Below, in pieces: positions 34,170 to 46,800 of a stretch of 64,000 nucleotides of DNA. Position numbers and translations under genes: made by a program. Source of the DNA: Sipunculus nudus (lineage: Eukaryota; Annelida; Sipuncula; Golfingiida; Sipunculidae). The notes under the pieces were generated by a model. The model worked only from the letters and a program-made list of their open reading frames with translations. It ran no database searches and had not been told where the DNA came from. The DNA lies in contig CM049322.1 of the NCBI GenBank assembly GCA_026874595.1, forward strand, positions 23,161,400-23,225,399. Reading direction: 5' to 3'. The number at the start of each line of letters is the position of its first letter. Positions within the stretch are counted from its first letter, which is position 1.

Positions 34170-37100
34170 TCCCACGTACCAGTAGAGGTTCGGTGGTTCA
34201 TGGCATTCCTTTGTACTGATCCCACGTACCAGTAGAGGTACGGTGGTTCATGGCATTCCTTTGTACTGATCCCACCAGAAGAGATTCTGTGGTTCATGGT
34301 ATTCCTTTGTACTGATCCCACGTACCAGTAGAGGTTCGGTGGTTCATGGCATTCCTTTGTACTGATCCAGCAATAGAGGTTCGGTGGTTCATGGTATTCC
34401 TTTGTACTGATCCCGCCAGTAGAGGTTCTGTGGTTCATGGTATACCTTTGTACTGATCCCACGTACCAGTAACGGTTCGGTGGTTCATGGCATTCCTTTG
34501 TACTGATCCAGCAATAGAGGTTCGGTTGTTCATGGAATTCCTTTGTACTGATCCCGCCAGTAGAGATTCTGTGGTTCATGGTATACCTTTGTACTGATCC
34601 CACGTACCAGTAGAGGTTAGGTGGTTCATGGCATTCCTTTGTACTGATCCCACCAGAAGAGATTCTGTGGTTCATGGTATTCCTTTGTACTGATCCCACG
34701 TACCAGTAGAGGTTCGGTGGTTCATGGCATTCCTTTGTACTGATCCAGTAATAGAGGTTCGGTGGTTCATGGTATTCCTTTGTACTGATCCCGCCAGTAG
34801 AGGTTCTGTGGTTCATGGTATACCTTTGTACTGATCCCACGTACCAGTAGAGGTTCGGTGGTTCATGGCATTCCTTTGTACTGATCCCACGTACCAGTAG
34901 AGGTACGGTGGTTCATGGCATTCCTTTGTACTGATCCCACCAGAAGAGATTCTGTGGTTCATGGTATTCCTTTGTACTGATCCCACGTACCAGTAGAGGT
35001 TCGGTGGTTCATGGCATTCCTTTGTACTGATCCAGCAATAGAGGTTCGGTGGTTCATGGCATTCCTTTGTACTGATCCCGCCAGTAGAGGTTCTGTGGTT
35101 CATGGTATACCTTTGTACTGATCCCACGTACCAGTAAAGGTTCGGTGGTTCATGGCATTCCTTTGTACTGATCCAGAAATAGAGGTTCGGTTGTTCATGG
35201 TATTCCTTTGTACTGATCCCGCCAGTAGAGATTCTGTGGTTCATGGTATACCTTTGTACTGATCCCACGTACCAGTAGAGGTTAGGTGGTTCATGGCATT
35301 CCTTTGTACTGATCCTGCTAATAGAGGTTCGGTGGTTCATGGTATTCCTTTGTACTGATCCCACCAGAAGAGATTCTGTGGTTCATGGTATTCCTTTGTA
35401 CTGATCCCACGTACCAGTAGAGGTTCGGTGGTTCATGGCATTCCTTTGTACTGATCCAGCAATAGAGGTTCGGTGGTTCATGGTATTTCTTTGATCTGAT
35501 CCCACGTACCAGTAGAGGTTCGGTGGTTCATGGCATTCCTTTGTACTGATCCCGCCAGTAGAGGTTCGGTGGTTCATGGTATTTCTTTGATCTGATCCCA
35601 CGTACCAGTAGAGATTCGGTGGTTCATGGTATCCTTTTGTACGGATCCCGCCTGTAGAGGTTCGGTGGTTCATGGTATTCCTTTGTACTGATCCCGCTAG
35701 TAGAGGTTCGGTGGTTCATGGTATTCCTTTGTACTGATCCCGCTAGTAGAGGTTCGGTGGTTCATGGTATTCCTTTGTACTGATCCCGCTAGTAGAGGTT
35801 CGATCGGTGCTTTATGGTATTCCTTTGTACTGATCCCGCCAGTAGAGGTTCGGTGGTTCATGGTATTTCTTTGTACTGATCCCGCTAGTAGAGGTTCGGT
35901 GGTTCATGGTATTTCTTTGATCTTATCCCACGTACCAGTAGAGGTTCGGTGGTTCATGGCATTCCTTTGTACTGATCCCGCTAGTAGAGGTTCGGTGGTT
36001 CATTGTATTTCTTTGATCTGATCCCACGTACCAGTAGAGGTTCGGTGGTTCATGGCATTCCTTTGTACTGATCCCACGTACCAGTAGAGGTACGGTGGTT
36101 CATGGCATTCCTTTGTACTGATCCCACCAGAAGAAATTCTGTGGTTCATGGTATTCCTTTGTACTGATCCCACGTACCAGTAGAGGTTCGGTGGTTCATG
36201 GCATTCCTTTGTACTGATCCAGCAATAGAGGTTCGGTGGTTCATGGTATTCCTTTGTACTGATCCCGCCAGTAGAGGTTCTGTGGTTCATGGTATACCTT
36301 TGTACTGATCCCACGTACCAGTAACGGTTCGGTGGTTCATGGCATTCCTTTGTACTGATCCAGCAATAGAGGTTCGGTTGTTCATGGAATTCCTTTGTAC
36401 TGATCCCGCCAGTAGAGATTCTGTGGTTCATGGTATACCTTTGTACTGATCCCACGTACCAGCAGAGGTTAGGTGGTTCATGGCATTCCTTTGTACTGAT
36501 CCCACCAGAAGAGATTCTGTGGTTCATGGTATTCCTTTGTACTGATCCCACGTACCAGTAGAGGTTCGGTGGTTCATGGCATTCCTTTGTACTGATCCAG
36601 CAATAGAGGTTCGGTGGTTCATGGTATTCCTTTGTACTGATCCCGCCAGTAGAGGTTCTGTGGTTCATGGTATACCTTTGTACTGATCCCACGTACCAGT
36701 AGAGGTTCGGTGGTTCATGGCATTCCTTTGTACTGATCCCACGTACCAGTAGAGGTACGGTGGTTCATGGCATTCCTTTGTACTGATCCCACCAGAAGAG
36801 ATTCTGTGGTTCATGGTATTCCTTTGTACTGATCCCACGTACCAGTAGAGGTTCGGTGGTTCATGGCATTCCTTTGTACTGATCCAGCAATAGAGGTTCG
36901 GTGGTTCATGGCATTCCTTTGTACTGATCCCGCCAGTAGAGGTTCTGTGGTTCATGGTATACCTTTGTACTGATCCCACGTACCAGTAAAGGTTCGGTGG
37001 TTCATGGCATTCCTTTGTACTGATCCAGAAATAGAGGTTCGGTTGTTCATGGTATTCCTTTGTACTGATCCCGCCAGTAGAGATTCTGTGGTTCATGGTA

Positions 37101-37873
37101 TACCTTTGTACTGATCCCACGTACCAGTAGAGGTTAGGTGGTTCATGGCATTCCTTTGTACTGATCCTGCTAATAGAGGTTCGGTGGTTCATGGTATTCC
37201 TTTGTACTGATCCCACCAGAAGAGATTCTGTGGTTCATGGTATTCCTTTGTACTGATCCCACGTACCAGTAGAGGTTCGGTGGTTCATGGCATTCCTTTG
37301 TACTGATCCAGCAATAGAGGTTCGGTGGTTCATGGTATTTCTTTGATCTGATCCCACGTACCAGTAGAGGTTCGGTGGTTCATGGCATTCCTTTGTACTG
37401 ATCCCGCCAGTAGAGGTTCGGTGGTTCATGGTATTTCTTTGATCTGATCCCACGTACCAGTAGAGATTCGGTGGTTCATGGTATCCTTTTGTACGGATCC
37501 CGCCTGTAGAGGTTCGGTGGTTCATGGTATTCCTTTGTACTGATCCCGCTAGTAGAGGTTCGGTGGTTCATGGTATTCCTTTGTACTGATCCCGCTAGTA
37601 GAGGTTCGGTGGTTCATGGTATTCCTTTGTACTGATCCCGCTAGTAGAGGTTCGATCGGTGCTTTATGGTATTCCTTTGTACTGATCCCGCCAGTAGAGG
37701 TTCGGTGGTTCATGGTATTTCTTTGTACTGATCCCGCTAGTAGAGGTTCGGTGGTTCATGGTATTTCTTTGATCTTATCCCACGTACCAGTAGAGGTTCG
37801 GTGGTTCATGGCATTCCTTTGTACTGATCCCGCTAGTAGAGGTTCGGTGGTTCATTGTATTTCTTTGATCTGA
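34170..37873. repeat. Tandem duplication of an 1852-bp block in the satellite
   Basis: About 34170-36021 is followed directly by its copy to about 37873. The junction lies in an insert-type unit near 36021. Small differences (for example CAGCAGAGG at 36462 against CAGTAGAGG) separate the copies. Confidence 0.8.
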
Positions 37874-40800
37874 TCCCACGTACCAGTAGAGATTCGGTGG
37901 TTTATGGTATCCTTTTGTACGGATCCCGCCTGTAGAGGTTCGGTGGTTCATGGTATTCCTTTGTACTGATCCCGCTAGTAGAGGTTTGGTGGTTCATGGT
38001 ATTCCTTTGTACTGATCCCGCTAGTAGAGGTTCGGTGGTTCATGGTATTCCTTTGTACTGATCCCGATAGTAGAGGTTCGATCGGTGCTTTATGGTATTC
38101 CTTTGTACTGATCCCGCTAGTAGAGGTTCGATCGGTGCTTTATGGTATTCCTTTGTACTGATCCCGCCAGTAGAGGTTCGGTGGTTCATGGTATTCCTTT
38201 GTACTGATCCCGCCAGTAGAGGTTCTGTGGTTCATGGTATACCTTTGTACTGATCCCGCTAGTAGAGGTTCCATCGGTGCTTTATGGTATTCCTTTGTAC
38301 TGATCCCGCCAGTAGAGGTTCGGTGGTTCATGGTATTCCTTTGTACTGATCCCGCTAGTAGAGGTTCGGTGGTTCATGGTATTCCTTTGTACTGATCCCG
38401 CTAGTAGAGGTTCGATCGGTGCTTTATGGTATTCCTTTGTACTGATCCCGCCAGTAGAGGTTCTGTGGTTCATGGTATACCTTTGTACTGATCCCGCTAG
38501 TAGAGGTTCGATCGGTGCTTTATGGTATTCCTTTTTACTGATCCCGCCAGTAGAGGTTCTGTGGTTCATGGTATACCTTTGTACTGATCCCGCTAGTAGA
38601 GGTTCGATCGGTGCTTTATGGTATTCCTTTGTACTGATCCCGCCAGTAGAGGTTCGGTGGTTCATGGTATTCCTTTGTACTGATCCCGCTAGTAGAGGTT
38701 CGATCGGTGCTTTATGGTATTCCTTTGTACTGATCCCGCCAGTAGAGGTTCGGTGGTTCATGGTATTCCTTAGTACTGATCCCGCCAGTAGAGGTTCTGT
38801 GGTTCGTGGTATACCTTTGTACTGATCCCGCTAGTAGAGGTTCGATCGGTGCTTTATGGTATTCCTTTGTACTGATCCCGCCAGTAGAGGTTCGGTGGTT
38901 CATGGTATTCCTTTGTACTGATCCCGCTAGTAGAGGTTCGGTGGTTCATGGTATCCCTTTGTACTGATCCCGCTAGTAGAGGTTCGATCGGTGCTTTATG
39001 GTATTCCTTTGTACTGATCCCGCCAGTAGAGGTTCGGTGGTTCATGGTATTTCTTTGTACTGATCCCGCTAGTAGAGGTTCTGTGGTTCATGGTATTCCT
39101 TTGTACTGATCCCGTTAGTAGAGGTTCGGTGGTTCATGGTATTCCTTTGTACTGATCCCGCTAGTAGAGGTTCGATCGGTGCTTTATGGTATTCCTTTGT
39201 ACTGATCCCACCAGTGGAGGTTCGGTGGTTCATGGTATTCCTTTGTACTGATCCCGCCAGTATAGGTTCTGTGGTTCATGGTATACCTTTGTACTGATCC
39301 CGCCAGTAGAGGTTCTGTGGTTCATGGTATACCTTTGTACTGATCCCACGTACCAGTAGAGGTTCGGTGGTTCATGGCATTCCTTTGTACTGATCCTGCT
39401 AATAGAGGTTCGGTGGTTCATGGCATTCCTTTGTACTGATCCCGCTAGTAGAGGTTCTGTGGTTCATGGTATTCCTTTGTACTGATCCCGCCATTAGAGG
39501 TTCTGTGGTTCATGGTATACCTTTGTACTGATCCCGCCAGTAGAGGTTCTGTGGTTCATGGTATACCTTTATACTGATCCCACGTACCAGTAGAGGTTCG
39601 GTGGTTCATGGCATTCCTTTGTACTGATCCCGCCAGTAGAGGTTCGGTGGTTCATGGTATTCCTTTGTACTGATCCCGCCTGTAGAGGTTCTGTGGTTCA
39701 TTGGTATACCTTTGTACTGATCCCACGTACCAGTAGAGGTTCGGTGGATCATGGTATTCCTTTGTACTGATCCCACGTACCAGTAGAGGTTCGGTGGTTC
39801 ATGGCATTCCTTTGTACTGATCCTGCTAATAGAGGTTCGGTGGTTCATGGCATTCCTTTGTACTGATCCCGCCAGTAGAGGTTCTGTGGTTCATGGTATA
39901 CCTTTGTACTGATCCCACGTACCAGTAGAGGTTCGGTGGTTCATGGCATTCCTTTGTACTGATCCCACGTACCAGTAGAGGTTCGGTGGTTCATGGCATT
40001 CCTTTGTACTGATCCCACCAGAAGAGTTTCTGTGGTTCATGGTATTCCTTTGTACTGATCCCACGTACCAGTAGAGGTTCGGTGGTTCATGGCATTCCTT
40101 TGTACTGATCCAGCAATAGAGGTTCGGTGGTTCATGGTATTCCTTTGTACTGATCCCGCCAGTAGAGGTTCTGTGGTTCATGGTATACCTTTGTACTGAT
40201 CCCACGTACCAGTAGAGGTTCGGTGGTTCATGGCATTCCTTTGTACTGATCCCACGTACCAGTAGAGGTACGGTGGTTCATGGCATTCCTTTGTACTGAT
40301 CCCACCAGAAGAGATTCTGTGGTTCATGGTATTCCTTTGTACTGATCCCACGTACCAGTTGAGGTTCGGTGGTTCATGGCATTCCTTTGTACTGATCCAG
40401 CAATAGAGGTTCGGTGGTTCATGGTATTCCTTTGTACTGATCCCGCCAGTAGCGGTTCTGTGGTTCATGGTATACCTTTGTACTGATCCCACGTAGCAGT
40501 AAAGGTTCGGTGGTTCATGGCATTCCTTTGTACTGATCCAGAAATAGAGGTTCGGTTGTTCATGGTATTCCTTTGTACTGATCCCGCCAGTAGAGATTCT
40601 GTGGTTCATGGTATACCTTTGTACTGATCCCACGTACCAGTAGAGGTTAGGTGGTTCATGGCATTCCTTTGTACTGATCCTGCTAATAGAGGTTCGGTGG
40701 TTCATGGTATTCCTTTGTACTGATCCCACCAGAAGAGATTCTGTGGTTCATGGTATTCCTTTGTACTGATCCCACGTACCAGTAGAGGTTCGGTGGTTCA

Positions 40801-43800
40801 TGGCATTCCTTTGTACTGATCCAGCAATAGAGGTTCGGTGGTTCATGGCATTCCTTTGTACTGATCCCGCCAGTAGAGGTTCGGTGGTTCATGGTATTTC
40901 TTTGATCTGATCCCACGTACCAGTAGAGATTCGGTGGTTCATGGTATCCTTTTGTACGGATCCCGCCTGTAGAGGTTCGGTGGTTCATGGTATTCCTTTG
41001 TACTGATCCCGCTAGTAGAGGTTCGGTGGTTCATGGTATTCCTTTGTACTGATCCCGCTAGTAGAGGTTCGGTGGTTCATGGTATTCCTTTGTACTGATC
41101 CCGCCAGTAGAGGTTCGATCGGTGCTTTATGGTATTCCTTTGTACTGATCCCGCCAGTAGAGGTTCGGTGGTTCATGGTATTTCTTTGTACTGATCCCGC
41201 TAGTAGAGGTTCGGTGGTTCATGGTATTTCTTTGATCTGATCCCACGTACCAGTAGAGGTTCGGTGGTTCATGGCATTCCTTTGTACTGATCCCGCTAGT
41301 AGAGGTTCGGTGGTTCATGGTATTTCTTTGATCTGATCCCACGTACCAGTAGAGATTCGGTGGTTTATGGTATCCTTTTGTACGGATCCCGCCTGTAGAG
41401 GTTCGGTGGTTCATGGTATTCCTTTGTACTGATCCCGCTAGTAGAGGTTTGGTGGTTCATGGTATTCCTTTGTACTGATCCCGCTAGTAGAGGTTCGGTG
41501 GTTCATGGTATTGCTTTGTACTGATCCCGCTAGTAGAGGTTCGGTGGTTCATGGTATTCCTTTGTACTGATCCCGCTAGTAGAGGTTCGATCGGTGCTTT
41601 ATGGTATTCCTTTATACTGATCCCGCCAGTAGAGGTTCTGTGGTTCATGGTATTCCTTTGTACTGATCCCGCTAGTAGAGGTTCGGTGGTTCATGGTATT
41701 TCTTTGATCTGATCCCACGTACCAGTAGAGATTCGGTGGTTCATGGTATTCCTTTGATCTGATCCCACGTACCAGTAGAGATTCGGTGGTTCATGGTATT
41801 CCTTTGTACTGATCCCGCTAGTAGAGGTTCGGTGGTTCATGGTATTCCTTTGTACTGATCCCGCTAGTAGAGGTTCGATCGGTGCTTTATGGCATTCCTT
41901 TGTACTGATCCCGCCAGTAGAGGTTCGGTGGTTCATGGTATTTCTTTGTACTGATCCCGCTAGTAGAGGTTCGATCGGTGCTTTATGGTATTCCTTTGTA
42001 CTGATCCCGCCAGTAGAGGTTCGGTGCTTCATGGTATTCCCTTGTACTGATCCCGCCAGTAGAGGTTCTGTGGTTCATGGTATACCTTTGTACTGATCCC
42101 GCTAGTAGAGGTTCCATCGGTGCTTTATTGTATTCCTTTGTACTGATCCCGCCAGTAGAGGTTCGGTGGTTCATGGTATTCCTTTGTACTGATCCCGCTA
42201 GTAGAGGTTCGGTGGTTCATGGTATTCCTTTGTACTGATCCCGCTAGTAGAGGTTCGATCGGTGCTTTATGGTATTCCTTTGTACTGATCCCGCCAGTAG
42301 AGGTTCTGTGGTTCATGGTATACCTTTGTACTGATCCCGCTAGTAGAGGTTCGATCGGTGCTTTATGGTATTCCTTTGTACTGATCCCACCAGTAGAGGT
42401 TCTGTGGTTCATGGTATACCTTTGTACTGATCCCGCTAGTAGAGGTTCGATCGGTGCTTTATGGTATTCCTTTGTACTGATCCCGCCAGTAGAGGTTCGG
42501 TGGTTCATGGTATTCCTTTGTACTGATCCCGCTAGTAGAGGTTCGATCGGTGCTTTATGGTATTCCTTTGTACTGATCCCGCCAGTAGAGGTTCGGTGGT
42601 TCATGGTATTCCTTTGTACTGATCCCGCCAGTAGAGGTTCTGTGGTTCATGGTATACCTTTGTACTGATCCCGCTAGTAGAGGTTCGATCGGTGCTTTAT
42701 GGTATTCCTTTGTACTGATCCCGCTAGTAGAGGTTTGGTGGTTCATGGTATTCCTTTGTACTGATCCCGCTAGTAGAGGTTCGGTGGTTCATGGTATTCC
42801 TTTGTACTGATCCCGCTAGTAGAGGTTCGATCGGTGCTTTATGGTATTCCTTTGTACTGATCCCGCCAGTAGAGGTTCGGTGGTTCATGGTATTTCTTTG
42901 TACTGATCCCGCTAGTAGAGGTTCGGTGGTTCATGGTATTTCTTTGATCTTATCCCACGTACCAGTAGAGGTTCGGTGGTTCATGGCATTCCTTTGTACT
43001 GATCCCGCTAGTAGAGGTTCGGTGGTTCATTGTATTTCTTTGATCTGATCCCACGTACCAGTAGAGGTTCGGTGGTTCATGGTATTCCTTTGTACTGATC
43101 CCGCCAGTAGAGGTTCGATCGGTGCTTTATGGTATTCCTTTGTACTGATCCCGCCAGTAGAGGTTCGGTGGTTCATGGTATTTCTTTGTACTGATCCCGC
43201 TAGTAGAGGTTCGGTGGTTCATGGTATTTCTTTGATCTGATCCCACGTACCAGTAGAGGTTCGGTGGTTCATGGCATTCCTTTGTACTGATCCCGCTAGT
43301 AGAGGTTCGGTGGTTCATGGTATTTCTTTGATCTGATCCCACGTACCAGTAGAGATTCGGTGGTTTATGGTATCCTTTTGTACGGATCCCGCCTGTAGAG
43401 GTTCGGTGGTTCATGGTATTCCTTTGTACTGATCCCGCTAGTAGAGGTTTGGTGGTTCATGGTATTCCTTTGTACTGATCCCGCTAGTAGAGGTTCGGTG
43501 GTTCATGGTATTGCTTTGTACTGATCCCGCTAGTAGAGGTTCGGTGGTTCATGGTATTCCTTTGTACTGATCCCGCTAGTAGAGGTTCGATCGGTGCTTT
43601 ATGGTATTCCTTTATACTGATCCCGCCAGTAGAGGTTCTGTGGTTCATGGTATTCCTTTGTACTGATCCCGCTAGTAGAGGTTCGGTGGTTCATGGTATT
43701 TCTTTGATCTGATCCCACGTACCAGTAGAGATTCGGTGGTTCATGGTATTCCTTTGATCTGATCCCACGTACCAGTAGAGATTCGGTGGTTCATGGTATT

Positions 43801-46800
43801 CCTTTGTACTGATCCCGCTAGTAGAGGTTCGGTGGTTCATGGTATTCCTTTGTACTGATCCCGCTAGTAGAGGTTCGATCGGTGCTTTATGGCATTCCTT
43901 TGTACTGATCCCGCCAGTAGAGGTTCGGTGGTTCATGGTATTTCTTTGTACTGATCCCGCTAGTAGAGGTTCGATCGGTGCTTTATGGTATTCCTTTGTA
44001 CTGATCCCGCCAGTAGAGGTTCGGTGCTTCATGGTATTCCCTTGTACTGATCCCGCCAGTAGAGGTTCTGTGGTTCATGGTATACCTTTGTACTGATCCC
44101 GCTAGTAGAGGTTCCATCGGTGCTTTATTGTATTCCTTTGTACTGATCCCGCCAGTAGAGGTTCGGTGGTTCATGGTATTCCTTTGTACTGATCCCGCTA
44201 GTAGAGGTTCGGTGGTTCATGGTATTCCTTTGTACTGATCCCGCTAGTAGAGGTTCGATCGGTACTTTATGGTATTCCTTTGTACTGATCCCGCCAGTAG
44301 AGGTTCTGTGGTTCATGGTATACCTTTGTACTGATCCCGCTAGTAGAGGTTCGATCGGTGCTTTATGGTATTCCTTTGTACTGATCCCACCAGTAGAGGT
44401 TCTGTGGTTCATGGTATACCTTTGTACTGATCCCGCTAGTAGAGGTTCGATCGGTGCTTTATGGTATTCCTTTGTACTGATCCCGCCAGTAGAGGTTCGG
44501 TGGTTCATGGTATTCCTTTGTACTGATCCCGCTAGTAGAGGTTCGATCGGTGCTTTATGGTATTCCTTTGTACTGATCCCGCCAGTAGAGGTTCGGTGGT
44601 TCATGGTATTCCTTTGTACTGATCCCGCCAGTAGAGGTTCTGTGGTTCATGGTATACCTTTGTACTGATCCCGCTAGTAGAGGTTCGATCGGTGCTTTAT
44701 GGTATTCCTTTGTACTGATCCCGCTAGTAGAGGTTTGGTGGTTCATGGTATTCCTTTGTACTGATCCCGCTAGTAGAGGTTCGGTGGTTCATGGTATTCC
44801 TTTGTACTGATCCCGCTAGTAGAGGTTCGATCGGTGCTTTATGGTATTCCTTTGTACTGATCCCGCCAGTAGAGGTTCGGTGGTTCATGGTATTTCTTTG
44901 TACTGATCCCGCTAGTAGAGGTTCGGTGGTTCATGGTATTTCTTTGATCTTATCCCACGTACCAGTAGAGGTTCGGTGGTTCATGGCATTCCTTTGTACT
45001 GATCCCGCTAGTAGAGGTTCGGTGGTTCATTGTATTTCTTTGATCTGATCCCACGTACCAGTAGAGGTTCGGTGGTTCATGGCATTCCTTTGTACTGATC
45101 CCACGTACCAGTAGAGGTACGGTGGTTCATGGCATTCCTTTGTACTGATCCCACCAGAAGAAATTCTGTGGTTCATGGTATTCCTTTGTACTGATCCCAC
45201 GTACCAGTAGAGGTTCGGTGGTTCATGGCATTCCATTGTACTGATCCAGCAATAGAGGTTCGGTGGTTCATGGTATTCCTTTGTACTGATCCCGCCAGTA
45301 GAGGTTCTGTGGTTCATGGTATACCTTTGTACTGATCCCACGTACCAGTAACGGTTCGGTGGTTCATGGCATTCCTTTGTACTGATCCAGCAATAGAGGT
45401 TCGGTTGTTCTTTGAATTCCTTTGTACTGATCCCGCCAGTAGAGATTCTGTGGTTCATGGTATACCTTTGTACTGATCCCACGTACCAGTAGAGGTTAGG
45501 TGGTTCATGGCATTCCTTTGTACTGATCCCACCAGAAGAGATTCTGTGGTTCATGGTATTCCTTTGTACTGATCCCACGTACCAGTAGAGGTTCGGTGGT
45601 TCATGGCATTCCTTTGTACTGATCCAGCAATAGAGGTTCTGTGGTTCATGGTATACCTTTGTACTGATCCCACGTACCAGTAGAGGTTCGGTGGTTCATG
45701 GCATTCCTTTGTACTGATCCCACGTACCAGTAGAGGTACGGTGGTTCATGGCATTCCTTTGTACTGATCCCACCAGAAGAGATTCTGTGGTTCATGGTAT
45801 TCCTTTGTACTGATCCCACGTACCAGTAGAGGTTCGGTGGTTCATGGCATTCCTTTGTACTGATCCAGCAATAGAGGTTCGGTGGTTCATGGCATTCCTT
45901 TGTACTGATCCCGCCAGTAGAGGTTCTGTGGTTCATGGTATACCTTTGTACTGATCCCACGTACCAGTAAAGGTTCGGTGGTTCATGGCATTCCTTTGTA
46001 CTGATCCAGAAATAGAGGTTCGGTTGTTCATGGTATTCCTTTGTACTGATCCCGCCAGTAGAGATTCTGTGGTTCATGGTATACCTTTGTACTGATCCCA
46101 CGTACCAGTAGAGGTTAGGTGGTTCATGGCATTCCTTTGTACTGATCCTGCTAATAGAGGTTCGGTGGTTCATGGTATTCCTTTGTACTGATCCCACCAG
46201 AAGAGATTCTGTGGTTCATGGTATTCCTTTGTACTGATCCCACGTACCAGTAGAGGTTCGGTGGTTCATGGCATTCCTTTGTACTGATCCAGCAATAGAG
46301 GTTCGGTGGTTCATGGTATTTCTTTGATCTGATCCCACGTACCAGTAGAGGTTCGGTGGTTCATGGCATTCCTTTGTACTGATCCCGCCAGTAGAGGTTC
46401 GGTGGTTCATGGTATTTCTTTGATCTGATCCCACGTACCAGTAGAGATTCGGTGGTTCATGGTATCCTTTTGTACGGATCCCGCCTGTAGAGGTTCGGTG
46501 GTTCATGGTATTCCTTTGTACTGATCCCGCTAGTAGAGGTTCGGTGGTTCATGGTATTCCTTTGTACTGATCCCGCTAGTAGAGGTTCGGTGGTTCATGG
46601 TATTCCTTTGTACTGATCCCGCTAGTAGAGGTTCGATCGGTGCTTTATGGTATTCCTTTGTACTGATCCCGCCAGTAGAGGTTCGGTGGTTCATGGTATT
46701 TCTTTGTACTGATCCCGCTAGTAGAGGTTCGGTGGTTCATGGTATTTCTTTGATCTTATCCCACGTACCAGTAGAGGTTCGGTGGTTCATGGCATTCCTT

